From Cryptomeria japonica (lineage: Eukaryota > Streptophyta > Pinopsida > Cupressales > Cupressaceae), in assembly GCF_030272615.1 (NCBI RefSeq), contig NC_081413.1, forward strand, positions 720,704,367 to 720,768,366: DNA of 64,000 nt, written 5' to 3'. This document shows positions 1 to 11,084 of the stretch, piece by piece. The position numbers and the translations under genes were made by a program. Every line of letters begins with the position of its first letter. The first letter of the stretch is position 1. The notes below the pieces were generated by a model. The model saw nothing but the letters and a program-made list of their open reading frames with translations. It was not told the DNA's origin and did not search any database.

Positions 1-287
1 TCTAGGGCAGCCAAGCATCGGTCCCCATGAAAAATTTATGTGGAGAACTTTGTATCTCTACTAAGAGCCATAAGAATGTGAGCCTCTTCAGAGATACAAC
101 CTCATGTGCCAACTACTAGAAGGTGTTTGGCTTCTAACACAAAATGTGTCTAGTAAGGGCATTCAATTGAGTGGCCATACATGCAGTGGCCTATGCTCTG
201 TTAAGGAAGGCTCCCAACCTATAGAGGTTGCACTCTATAGGGTTTATGGGGAGACATGTCATCGGTATGAACTAATCAACAACTTGT
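1..287. other. unassigned flank left of the giant LTR
   Basis: No recognisable domain or RNA gene. A 71-codon open frame at 104-319 runs into the LTR and has no family resemblance. The last bases do not match the sequence that follows the right LTR, so this flank does not confirm an insertion site. Confidence 0.4.
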
Positions 288-459
288 TGTCCTCGATTTC
301 AGCACGGCCAAAATCATGAGGCAACCCTACAAAACTGGTCTGTTTCGTACCTTATGGTCTCTGAGAGAGCTTAATTGACTTGGTCAGTTAGTTCGTTTTG
401 TTCCTTGTTTTCCATTTTTATTGTTTTCCTTGTTCCTTTAAGTTTGCAGTTTTACCTGC

Positions 460-1535
460 AGTTCGGACTTTAAAGTCCAAACTACAGGGTTCTTTTTGTT
501 TTATACACATCGGACTTTAAAGTCTGATGTGTATTTGTAGGTTTTCTGGCCTGCAGTTTAGACTTTAAAGTCCAAACTCCATGTGGTTTTAACATGCATT
601 TCAGACTTTAAAGTATGAATTGCAGGTGGTTTGTCCATAGGTTGCATGTCAGACTTTAAAGTTTGACGTGCAAGTGTTCCTAGCCTGCATGTTGGACTTT
701 AAAGTTTGACATGCAACCGCGAGTTGTATTAAATGCTGCATTAATTAATGAATTAGGGTTTGATTAAATGCTTTTTAAAGTTAATTTTTCATGTTTTTAG
801 TCTTCATTTTGGTTTGTCTTGTGCGCGCCCTCCTTTGTTTTCTTCACCGTGACTCAGATTTTGCTTGCCTCGACTTGGATCAGATCTCTCCTTGTTGTAT
901 TTTTCAACATCATTTGTTGCAGAAGAGGTAGGGTTTGCTCTTTATTTCCTTTTCGGGTTTTTGTTTGCTTTTAGATTTTTGGTTCGTCTTGTCTTATTTT
1001 CTTTTGGTTTTTGCTTTGCGTGTCAGAAGAGAATTTGGATTTTAAAATCCGATTGCTTCTTCCTTCTTGCCCTCTGAAGTTCCCTTTCTAAAGTTGCATA
1101 CCGGACTTTAAAGTCCGGTGTGCAGCTGGAGAAAAGTATCTCTGCATATCGGATTTTAAAGTTTGATATGCAGGAGCTTAACCTTCACCTATCAGACTTT
1201 AAAATCAAATATGTGAAGGGGAGTAGGTTGACACGTCGGGTTTCAAAACCCGACATGTCAACCAATTGTTTTTCCCCATGTAGGCACTTCAGACTTTAAA
1301 GTTCGATGTGCCTTTAATCTTTTCTAGGTTGCACATCAGAGTTTAAAGTCTGATGTGCTTGTTTTAAGTTTTTCCCCTACACATCAGACTTTAAAGTCCG
1401 ATGTGTTACTGTTTTTCCCCTGATTGACACATTGTGTTGATAACTCATTCCATATTACACATTGGACTTTAAAGTCCGATTTGCTGATCAAGGTGCTTTT
1501 ATTTGCACTTCGGACTTTAAAGTCCGATGTGCAAT
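460..1535 (+). repeat. array of about 14 palindromic GACTTTAAAGTC motifs in U3
   Basis: The core GGACTTTAAAGTCC, usually followed by GATGTGC or AATTGC, recurs near 468, 513, 558, 603, 650, 693, 1090, 1150, 1194, 1288, 1335, 1387, 1455 and 1510. Spacing is often 43 to 60 bp. One unit near 1238 has the variant GGGTTTCAAAACCC, which keeps the symmetry with different bases. That suggests the dyad itself is maintained or copied. The array lies upstream of the accessory frame. Confidence 0.85.
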
Positions 1536-1697
1536 TTTGGTTTTCAAAAGAGTAGGTCGGATTTTTTTCCCAGACTTGCTATTTTTGCAGTTTTACTCCT
1601 AAGCCTATTTTGAGTCTCGTTTTTTGATCTGTTTGAGAAAAATCAATTTTGATAATGATGAATAGCTAATCATCAGTGTTGAATGTAGTCATCACAA

Positions 1698-4600
1698 ATG
1701 TCAAAGCTCCCTCACAACAAGCCTGAGTCTTCCTTAGGTCAGTTGGAACCTTCTCCAAGTAAAGCATCATCAAGAAAGATGAAATACAAGTACCAGAGGT
1801 ACTTGAATCTGTACCCAGAGAGTTCAATAGACTCAAATATTAAGGAGATCAGAGACACTGAAATTGGGCATATTGATATGCAAGAATTTGTTGACCAGGT
1901 TCAAAAGGCTCTTGCACATCTAACCAGTCTAATCAAATCTGAGCTGCATAAGTATGCATCTTTCCCAGTTCTAGCTCATGATCTTGAATTTGTACTCGCA
2001 GTAGTTGATCATTTTGATCCAAGCACAAGGCATGTAAAAGATGAAGATCAGAATGTCATCATGACCCTAGATAGTGTATTCTTCAATAGTGTCTTCAAAG
2101 GTTCATCAATTGAAGAAGTAGATGATATTTCTCAAGAGAGTGCTCAAGAGTACTATGAGAAACATGAGGATAAATGCAACAAGATGATCAATAATGTTTA
2201 TCTCTCTGCTGCAAGAAGTTCCCTCACCACACGATGGCCTAAGTCCTTCCACAAGAGTGATTTAAATGAGGAATATAATGACATGGTCACCATGTTATCC
2301 AGAGTTAGAGGGTTAAAATACTCTCATTATTTTCAAAACTGGATGTCTTATTACATAAATATAATCAGAAAGGGAGCCACAAGAATCGATTGGGGAGAGA
2401 AGATCAGTGATGCTCTTTGTGCTCAATTCAAGGAGGTCAAGGTGAAACTGAAGTTTTACATGACCTCATACATGTTTTACGCAACTGCTTCAATAAGGCA
2501 ATATACAGGCTTGTCTACCAAGGGTGATAGAAGATTGGTGCCCGTCTGGGAGTACTATGATCAGCTAACTATCAAGAATCAAGGTAATCATTACAGGAGG
2601 GTTAATGACACATTCTTTGCTGTATGAAAGTGTATTTTTGATAAAGTCCTACAAAAGAGGAGAATATCAGAGGCTGCTTATAGCAGGGTGTCTCATTTTG
2701 GATGTGTATTTCTGGAGTTTCCCACATTCACCTATATCTGAATTGGATGTTTCTCAGGTGAGCCCTTCATCCTTCCAAGGTTCCCTTAAGACAAAATCAT
2801 CCTTATGGAGCTATGTAGACAACTAATTAGTGTGCATGAAAAATAATCACAACCAAATAAGACTGGGCTGAAATTCTCAGAATCGATTGGCAGGTACTCA
2901 GTGCTAACCAATCCCAAGGCCAAAAATATGGAGGAAGAAATGCAGTGGAATACCATGAGAAGATTCAAGGCTCGAACCAATTTTGACTTTCGTGGTATAA
3001 AGAACAAACTCAAAAGGACTTATACTCATGTTTATAGGTTTGAGGATGTTTGGGCAGATTGTCAGAATGAGGAGGATATAAGATGGATAGATTTTAGTCA
3101 CCTTAATCTGGAACAAATTGAAAATTTGGATCTAGCTAAGATCCCAATGACCATGGAAGACACAGATGACATAGTGGACCCTGTTTATTATGAGAAGAAG
3201 ATTGTTGACTCCCCACTTCCACTTGTGCAATGGTCGAAGAAAGAAAGAAAATCTATTACAGAGAGGATCTCTCCTATCTTAGCAAACACCAATGCTTGGT
3301 TACTAAAACAAAATCTTAGGATGAAATAGATTCCTGCTAGTTCAGGAGATGATGACAACAGTGATGGACCATTGGGCAAGACAACAACAGCTGAAACAAG
3401 AACAAAGAGCAAGCAGACTCACAAGCACTATCCTCAGCTCCTATGGTAAAATCGAAGGGTAAAGGACCCAAAATCAAATTTACAGTTAAAGGGTCGAAGA
3501 AGGGTCAATCATCATCCACATCATAGGAAGCAGTGGCGAAGGAGCCAAAAAAATTGCCTGCCAATGAAGTTGGAAAGGGAAAGGAGGTCGAAGAAGGTGA
3601 AATTCCTCAACAAGAGGAAGTACAGGCAGAAGAAGTATCACATCCAGTTGAAGTAGATGCCTCAACCACTTCACAAGTAGTCATCCACTCTGTTGAATCT
3701 GACTTTGATGAAGAGGATCAAGATTTTGAAGAAGATAGAGATCTAAGTATGGGTATGACGCAATCAGAGACCGTTGGTCAATTTTTTACAATAACCAACT
3801 TCTCTAATTTAGATGATATCCCTTCATCTACCTTTTAATCCACCATGATGGATTTTAATGAGACCTTGCAAGATGCACTTGTAGAAAATGTTTCAATAGA
3901 TTTACCCGTCACTACTACCACCACCACAACAATTCCTCCATTGGTAAGTTCTGAAGTTACATTCACGAAACCCTCAACTCTCCCATCTGTAACTAAAGAG
4001 GTAGCAACAACAAATGTTCCACTAAATGCCTCAATATCAACACCATCAGTAACAGTCACAACTGCTCCAAGTTCTAGTCAACCTGCTTCTGAAGTTTCAA
4101 TTCCAAGTTAGCAAGGAGCTACTACTCCATCAGCCAATCCATAACTACCCCCTTGGATGGAAGTAGTGGCCCCTAAGAGGAAAAAATAGGTGATATCTCC
4201 AGATGAGTTTGACTTTGAACTTTTAGTTTCTCCAAAGCCTAAGGGAACAAAAAAGCCAAAGACGGTATCTCGAGTGGTAGTAGACCCAACTTACAAGAGA
4301 AAATATGTCGAAGTTATGGTGCCATCGTCAAACAAGGACAGAGGCAACATACAATCTGAAGATTATACCATGCAGGTCGTAGAGCTCAAGGTGGAAACAC
4401 ATGAGAGTGTGAAATTACTTTCTCAGACAACCCTTAATTCTTTATTGAGAAGATTGGAACAGGAGAGGGATGAGAAAAGTATCTTGAAGCAGAAGTGTGA
4501 ACAACAGACCGACGTTCTTCTAAAGGTCACACAATCTTCTCAAGAGATAGAGCCTATAGGATCGTCAATAGATAACGAAGCTCTCAAGAAGATTGAACAG

Positions 4601-5302
4601 GTGGGAGCTAAAGGCCAAGTGATGGATGAGTGGATTTCAAGGCTAAGGTCAAAAGGATCTCATCTTCTTAGCTCAACGGTGGAACTATTGTCTGATTATG
4701 AAGTATTCCAGAGTCGGGTGCAAGGACTCAAAACCTCTTTATCACAGGAGATTGAGGAATTTGTGAAAAGTACTACCTTGTGGAGCAAAATGGAGGACTT
4801 CAAGATAGATGTCCTAGTTGAGAATAAGGTAATTCCCACATGGGAGAAGTACATCCAGATCTTGTCTTTATTGTCTCATAAGCAAGAGACAATGAAATTA
4901 ATGATTGCAGAGCTGGACCGAGAGAAGAAAGAAGGTGATGATGAGGTTGGCCTTATTTTTGCCAAATTTGGTGATCTCCCTTACTATTTATATGATGACT
5001 ATCAAAATCTCGTCAGTGCTGAAGTTGTCATGAACAAATTCCTTTCTTTGATGGATCAATGCACAAGACAAGATTTCTCTCTTGATATATTTGATAAACT
5101 GTTAGAAATTTAGGTCATCTTTGAAGTCCTCGCATCCATGCTAAAGGATGTTAAAAAGAAACAGGTGAAGATTCAAGATACAATGACCCGCGTCCAAATC
5201 CTCACAAATTCTACCTTGATGCCAAATGAAGCAGAGATGAAAGCCATCCTTGGTAGATTCAAAGATTTCTCCAAATCCAATGAAGAAGAGAATCAAGAAT
5301 GA
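1698..5302 (+). pseudogene. LTR-borne accessory protein, copy 1 (broken)
   Basis: Same reading frame as 13743-17339, starting MSKLPHNKPESS and ending in the TGA at 5300-5302. The N-terminal part is open for 309 codons (1698-2627) and stops at a TGA. Further stops follow, and a 1-nt deletion near 3415 relative to copy 2 shifts the rest into another frame. The parts seen are an N-terminal domain (to about 3330), a Lys/Ser-rich then Glu-rich stretch (3400-3840), a Thr/Pro/Ser-rich stretch (3900-4150), and a predicted coiled-coil C-terminus (about 4380-5300). I do not recognise a named domain. Homology to 62927-64000 and weaker homology to 28389-31647 is described in the findings. It is in U3, so the 3' LTR copy would be transcribed downstream of pol. 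Confidence 0.8.
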
Positions 5303-5460
5303 AGTTCCCCCTCCTGGCATCCTTTCTTCATGTAGCTGCACCGATAAATGTTGTCAATTTTTGTGCAGTTGTACATTTTCTTTATGTAGTAGTTGCAGTA
5401 AAATGGGACTGTGCAGTTGAATAAGTCAATTGTGCCCACCTTTTTCTCAACTTCTTTTCC

Positions 5461-5468
5461 TATATAAG
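5461..5468 (+). promoter_or_regulatory. TATA box of the 5' LTR
   Basis: TATATAAG lies in a context suited to an LTR promoter, about 160 bp after the end of the accessory frame and 750 bp before the LTR end. The 3' LTR has the same box at 17503-17510. Transcription from here puts the accessory frame in U3, so it enters the genomic RNA only through the 3' LTR. Confidence 0.6.
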
Positions 5469-6225
5469 AAGGGCCTTTTTTGTAAATATTTATCTTTTTC
5501 ATGCTTACCAAAACTCTGTTGAATTTTTATTCCAATTAAGACTTTGGGCTTTTGTGGTGAAAATTCCATCAAACAAATAAAGAAAACTGTTTTGTTGATT
5601 GCAAACTTTGCATTGTATAAAGAAATTTTTTTATATTATTTAATGTTCCTATGTCCATTGAATATATATTATCTTTACTTCTTTGATCTTTAAGATATTG
5701 TTACGTGGTTAGAGAGCTCTCAAATCTTGCAAATAGACTTTTTGCTCTTAGCATACTTGAGAAATCTGCTGATAAATTAAGTAACTTGTGGTAAGCATTG
5801 TATTGCTACAATTATTTGTAGTTTAATGGATTAGAAATCTATACTTGAAGACTTTGAGCTTTAAGCTAAGTTTCTAATTGTTTAATTTGTAACAATCAAT
5901 GTGAATTAGTGTTACCTTAAAGGAGACTTTGTGCTCCTTAATAGTAACTCTTGGTGTAGTTTATTATATTAATAGTTCTTTTCTTTAAGTATCTGAAGAG
6001 GTAGAGAAATTGTAACTAGGTGAAAGGAGAATACATAAACTCTGAAAAAAGAGAGTTATATGGCCAACACCAACCCACAAATTTAATTTCTTATTAATTA
6101 GAGGAGAAATTTCATAGGGAACCTCCCCTTGACGAGAGGAGAGATTAATTTATCAGCATAGGGTTGTGTGAATTATATATTTCATCATTAGTATGTTGGT
6201 GACAAAATATTCACCCAATAGTTTT

Positions 6226-6243
6226 TGGCGACTCTGCTGGGGA
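6226..6243 (+). other. primer-binding-site-like sequence
   Basis: TGGCGACTCTGCTGGGGA starts 8 bp after the LTR end. It has the usual TGG start of a tRNA 3'-end complement and resembles primer sites of plant gypsy elements. I did not assign the tRNA. Confidence 0.65.
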
Positions 6244-6500
6244 GCAACGTGCAACCGGTTTGTCTTTTGGGTTGCAGTGCTCTTTCATTGTAATTTCTAT
6301 ATTATTGCTTTGCTCTATATTCTAATCTTGCTGATTGATGTTATACTCATGGGTAGAGATTAGCAAGAATTCTTGATCCTACATTTGAGTTATTGCAGCG
6401 ATTGAATTTCCCTTTTGTGACACCTCCACAGACGCTTTCTCCTTTGCAGCGGACACGAAGTTTTCCTCCATTTGCACAATGATCTCCCATACCAAGTGAG

Positions 6501-7904
6501 GTGACAAGTTTGCAAGTATTAGTTGTTCCACTTGCAAATCATTTGGTAATACCACCCTATAATCCATTAAGGATGGTCGTTGCTGGCCCTTGGGGCACTG
6601 CTTTTGGTCCTCTGAACTTGACTGCACCTTTGCATGAACTTCCCAAAGGTACGCAAAAAAATTTACCCAAATTTTTTTGGGATGGTTCTCAGCACCCGAA
6701 CGAACACATTGTTGACTTCTACATCACATGTGGAGTCCTAGGTGTTGAGCACAAAGATGTTTTAGTGAGATTATTCATTGAGACTTTGCATGGAGCTGTT
6801 GTTGATTGGTTCTATCATCTTACTAATGTTTGTATCACAAATTGGGAAACTCTTAGAACGTTGTTTGAGGCGAGATTCAAGTCCGCCAAAGATGATCATG
6901 CTTTATTGGCACAATTAACTCAATTGAAGAAAGAGCCTCAAGAACCCATGCATGAGTTTGTAGCAAAATTTGACAAGTTACATAATCGTATCCCAGTTGC
7001 TTCAAGACCCACTGCTGGAAACTTGAAATGCTTTTTCATCAACGCTCAATTGCCAGAGGTGAGTTTTCTTTTACGAAGGAACAATCCTACAGATTTAGAC
7101 ACTGCTCAACAAATGGCTATATCAATTGAAGATGATCTTATCCTTGCGGGTAAGATAAGGAGAGATCCTAACAAGGTTAGGAGTAATCAAGTTGTAGATG
7201 CATCTTTCTCTTCGACTAGTTCTGCTAATCCCATGATACAAAATCTAGCAAATGAGTTGTTGGTACTTAAGAAGCAAATTTCCTCACAAGGAAATACTTC
7301 ATATCGAGATGTTCCAAGAAGGACTTATCCAAACAATGCTTCCAATTACACCATGCATAATCAAAATAAATTACCTCCTACTCCAGAAAGGCTTGCGTTG
7401 GAAACACCACCCCAAAGTTCAACTACAAGATATTATGAAGCTGAACAAAATGATCTTCCTCCTTTTGGTGAAGAAGATGCTAATTCACATCAAGAAGGTG
7501 ATGCAGAGTTGGCTGGTGACTCTAATATCAGGTTTATGCAATATCAAGAAGATGATACACCAACTACACATGATGGGGACGTCGTTGTAGTATTCACTCA
7601 TTTGCAAGCACAAGTAGCTCAACCACCTGTCATTGCAAAGAGTGATGATTCAATTCAAATTAAGGAATCTCAATGTTTTCCAATTTCTATTGTGAAGTAT
7701 GGTACCCCCATACCAAATCCTACAAAGGACAATGCTATCTCTATGGACGTTGCGAAGGATAAAAGTTTAAGTGATTCTTCGACTGCTGTCAATTTTTCTG
7801 TACCTGTCAATTCTTCTACACATGCATCAAAGACTAGTGTACCAAATATTTTAAATTCTCAAAATGAGAATCCAAATCCGTCTTTGATGATGAATTCCTT
7901 TTAG
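6501..7904 (+). CDS. gag: Gag polyprotein of the gypsy element
   Basis: An intact 467-codon frame, the only undamaged gene of this element. Residues about 50-190 match the plant retrotransposon Gag core (PF03732 type): LPKFFWDGSQHPNEHIVDFY, then VVDWFYHLTNVCITNWETLR and FEARFKSAKDD. The C-terminal half is Ser/Thr/Asn-rich and has no CCHC zinc knuckle, which is not rare in Tat-type Gags. Gag assembles the cytoplasmic virus-like particle that packages the genomic RNA. The first ATG of the open frame was taken as the start; a start at 6570 (MVVAGPWG) is equally possible. The stop at 7904 separates it from protease, as a single gag-pol frame would need repair or readthrough. Confidence 0.85.
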   Translation: MTSLQVLVVPLANHLVIPPYNPLRMVVAGPWGTAFGPLNLTAPLHELPKGTQKNLPKFFWDGSQHPNEHIVDFYITCGVLGVEHKDVLVRLFIETLHGAVVDWFYHLTNVCITNWETLRTLFEARFKSAKDDHALLAQLTQLKKEPQEPMHEFVAKFDKLHNRIPVASRPTAGNLKCFFINAQLPEVSFLLRRNNPTDLDTAQQMAISIEDDLILAGKIRRDPNKVRSNQVVDASFSSTSSANPMIQNLANELLVLKKQISSQGNTSYRDVPRRTYPNNASNYTMHNQNKLPPTPERLALETPPQSSTTRYYEAEQNDLPPFGEEDANSHQEGDAELAGDSNIRFMQYQEDDTPTTHDGDVVVVFTHLQAQVAQPPVIAKSDDSIQIKESQCFPISIVKYGTPIPNPTKDNAISMDVAKDKSLSDSSTAVNFSVPVNSSTHASKTSVPNILNSQNENPNPSLMMNSF

Positions 7905-8050
7905 TCATTTAATATTTTAGATCATGCTAAGAAAACCAAAATACAAATGTCTGAGTTGAATTTCTGAGATCTAATCTAGATCAATTTGACTGTTTGGTCA
8001 AGTTTGTTAAAGAAAAAGATACTACTCCTAGTAATCTTCCAAAATAAAAC

Positions 8051-8293
8051 TTGCTTCAAAACAACTTAGTAAATTCTCCTTCTCCTGTAGAGAAGATAGA
8101 ACCATTCTACATCTCTCTGTTAATAAATGGTTATAAGCTTAGTAACTATGTAATTGATTATGGGGCATCTGATAATGTTATGCCTTCAAAGGTTGCCAAT
8201 GCTCTTGGTTTAACTTTGACCAAAATATTTGGAAGATGTTTCTCTATGGATAACAAACAAATTTCTTTGATTGGTCAAATCAAGGATGCATAG
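8051..8293 (+). pseudogene. retroviral-type aspartic protease domain (fragment)
   Basis: Residues 24-54 read LINGYKLSNYVIDYGASDNV, the flap-side strand and active-site loop of a plant Ty3/gypsy protease. The normal Asp-Ser/Thr-Gly triad is Asp-Tyr-Gly here, which should abolish or weaken catalysis. A stop at 8291 ends the domain early. The same frame continues past it with matches to the region before the next domain. It lies 150 bp after gag and would process the Gag-Pol polyprotein in a live element. Confidence 0.75.
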
Positions 8294-8741
8294 TTTGCCT
8301 TTGCTTCATTCCCATAAAAGAAAATCAAGATGACAGTACTGGTAGTCGATGTACCAGCCTCCTATTGGCTATTATTGTGAAGAAATTTCTGTAGAGATGT
8401 TGGGGGTGAGTTAAACATGGATATGACTGAGGCTCGTATCCCTGTTAAAGGAGTTGTCCAAAGGTTACTTCCAGAAAAAGAATCAAAATATACCATTGTC
8501 AAGTTTGACGATCAGCGGGCCTAGATTCTTTTCAAATCATCAGGCATGGGTATATTTCATGCATGTTGGTGATGGTTTAAAGGTGACTCCTGAGAGTGAT
8601 GGTGACATTCCACTCAATAATTTCCCAGTTGATTGTGAAAGTAGTTGTGAAAGTAGTGTTATGGAATCAGAAGGATCTTCAACTTCACAACAAGAAATTC
8701 TCAATTTTGATACCGTCAGCATTGGTAGTCCAGATGATGTT

Positions 8742-9130
8742 TGGATGTTGGAGTTTGATGGCAACTGTTCTTCTACTGGATCAGGAGCCGGTATTGTTTT
8801 GGTTTATCCTGAGGGTAATCTTTTCCCTTTCTCCTTCAAATTGCAATTCAATAACACAAAAACACTGTTGATTATGAATCCCTCCTTCTGGGAATGAATG
8901 TTTCTCAGAAGAAGGGAATCAAGAACTTGCATGCTTAAGGAGATATCGAGTTAATAGTTTGTCAGGTCAGAAATATATATAAAAAAAGGAGCGAAAGGCT
9001 GCGGCACTACCGCAACCTTGTCTGGGATCTAATAGAAACGTTTGATGCTTTTGATATATCTATGGTTTCCCGTGAATTCAATGATAGGGCTGACTCATTA
9101 GCAGTATCAGCAACTTCTTTGGTTCCTCAC
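8742..9130 (+). pseudogene. additional RNase H domain (Tat-type aRH), between protease and RT
   Basis: The first half reads WMLEFDGNCSSTGSGAGIVL, the FDG...GAGI strand of RNase HI. After a frame change near 8870 come DYESLLLGMN, then GDIELIVCQV, and the end SREFNDRADSLAVSAT. These supply the four acidic positions (D in FDGN, E in DYES, D in GDIE, D in DRAD). One stop interrupts the copy before GDIE. Tat elements are known to carry a second, archaeal-like RNase H that takes over when the native one decays. Its place here, ahead of RT, is unusual as far as I know. Confidence 0.8.
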
Positions 9131-9329
9131 AAATATTTTTCAAGATCAGCTTATGTTGTTGAGTTAGTTTTCTGGCCAAGCGTTCCTGACAACTCTGATC
9201 ATTTGGCAGGTGTTTAATGATGATCATCATGTAATAAATTTTTTGCAGACTTCTCACAATTTTGATGATCTGTACTTTGAAGGTAGTCATTGCCCTTGAA
9301 AGGATGCAATTGAAAGTGTTGATGCAGAA

Positions 9330-10544
9330 ATGGGAGAGAAATTTCTGCAATTAAAAGGAAACAAGATCCCCAAGGGTCTAGTTTTGCTAGAAAAGCTTTT
9401 TGACAAGCATTATCATTGTGTTAAGAAGCAACAAAGATCAACTACAGGGTCATTGGAATATGAACAAATAAACATTGGGACTGAAGACAATCCAAAATTG
9501 ATCAACATTGGAAAGTGTTGTTCATGAGGAGAAAGGCAAAAATTTGTTGCATTATTGCAGCAGTATGTTGATGTCTTAGCATACTCCTATGAAGATCTAA
9601 AGTCTTTTCGTCCCGAAGACCTCCACCATGACATTCCATTGAAACTAGGTATTATGCCTTTCCGTCAGAAGCAAAGGCAACACAACCTAAAGATCTTTGA
9701 TACTATCTTTGCTGAAGTACAAAAGATGTTGAAAGCAAGGATAATCTTCCCCATCCACCATTCTTCTTGGATAGCCAATATTGTACCTGTACATAAGAAG
9801 AATGGCAAAATTCGGATATGTGTAGATTTTTGAAACTTGAATCAGGCATCGAAGGATAATTATCCTTTACCTGTCATGGATCATGTCCTACAAGCTGTTA
9901 GTGGAGCAAAAATGATGTCCATGTTGGATGGATTTTCAGGTTATAACCAAGTAGAAGTTCTAGAGCAAGATCGGCATAAGACCACATTTACTACACCTTG
10001 GGGTACCTTTGCATATCGCATGATGCCTTTTGGATTAATAAATGCGGGAGCAACTTTCCAACATGCAATGGACTTGGCCTTCCGAAGTTTTCTTGGTAAG
10101 TTCATTATGGTCTATTTAGATGATTTGATAGTTTATTCTAAGGAATGTCAAGATCATTTTTCCCATCTACAACAAGTCTTAGAGAAATGTCGTCAGCATG
10201 GAATTTCCCTCAATCCCAAGAAATCTGTTTTTGGTGTCGCTGAAGGCAAGCTACTTGGGCATATTGTTTCGAAGGAAGGTATAAAAATTGATACAGAAAG
10301 GTTAAAAGCTATTCGTGACCTTTCCTTGCTGACAAGTAAGACTAATGTTCATTCTTTCTTTGGTAAAGTAAATTTCTTGCAAAGATTCATTCCAAACTTT
10401 TCCGAACAAACTTGTCATATAGTTAATATGATGAAAGGTAATTGTCTCTTCAAATGGACTCCTAAAGGAAAGAAAGCTTTCTATCAGATCAAGGAAGCCA
10501 TAGCAAATGCTCTAGTCTTAATATGCCTAGATTATACCAAATAA
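9330..10544 (+). pseudogene. pol: reverse transcriptase domain of gypsy pol
   Basis: The lead-in INIGTEDNPKLINIGK at 9465-9512 and VDVLAYSYEDL near 9565 are the usual N-terminal extension of plant Ty3/gypsy RT. Core motifs follow: VPVHKKNGKIRICVDF, LPVMDHVL, SMLDGFSGYNQV, TPWGTFAYRMMPFGLINAGATFQ, and the catalytic VYLDDLIVYSK. A TGA at 9831-9833 replaces the Arg of the VDFRNLN motif (CGA or AGA to TGA). Apart from this and an upstream stop near 9525, the 235-codon second half (9837-10544) is open. The enzyme copies genomic RNA into cDNA in the particle. Confidence 0.92.
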
Positions 10545-10900
10545 TTCATTATTTATAGCTATGCATCATATCATACTTGTTTGGCTATACTAATACAGAG
10601 AAATAATGAAGGTGTGGAATCACCTAATGCATTCATGAGTTATCCACTGAAGGCTCATGAGTTGAAATACTCAGAAATGGAGAAGCATGCTTTTGCCATG
10701 GTGAAAGTGGTTAAACATTTCATATTTTATATTCTAAATTCGCATGTCATTGCTCTTGTTTCGGATGCTGTTGTCAAGTCAATTCCGACACAACAAGAGT
10801 TTGGAACTAAAAGGGGCAACTAGGTTGCCAAGATTCAAGAATATGATATGGAAATCAAGCCCACTAAGTTGGTTCTTGGAAAAGGTCTATGTCAGTTAAT
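10545..10900 (+). pseudogene. native Ty3-type RNase H (degenerate)
   Basis: Directly follows RT. The first strand reads IYSYASYHTCLAIL where active enzymes have an Asp (SDAS-like), so the first catalytic Asp is Tyr. The later Glu (KYSEMEKHAFA) and Asp (ALVSDAVVK) remain. A stop at 10821 precedes the connection to integrase (VAKIQEYDMEIKP). Loss of the native RNase H active site fits an element that has the extra RNase H at 8742-9130. Confidence 0.75.
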
Positions 10901-11084
10901 AGCTGACAACAAATCAATAGATGAAGTGGTGCTTGTAAACGAAGGTATTAATCAATATCTTCCTCATGTTCTATTTATTAGCACTACTGATGAGTGGTAT
11001 TCCGACCTGGCATATCTCTTAACATATGGAGATTGTCCTGCATGCCTGTCAAGGAAAGAAAAGTGAACCTTAAAGCTTAAAGCA

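Larger units (their letters stand above)
288..6217 (+). repeat. 5' LTR of the gypsy element (coding LTR)
   Basis: TG...CA bounded direct repeat matching 12315-18258 over its whole length. Order inside: a short leader, two blocks of GACTTTAAAGTC palindromes (about 460-720 and 1085-1535), a long accessory reading frame (1698-5302), a TATA box (5461), and about 750 bp of R/U5. A primer-binding-like site follows directly. At 5.9 kb it is several times longer than a usual plant LTR of 0.3 to 2 kb. The extra length is mostly the accessory frame. Confidence 0.9.
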
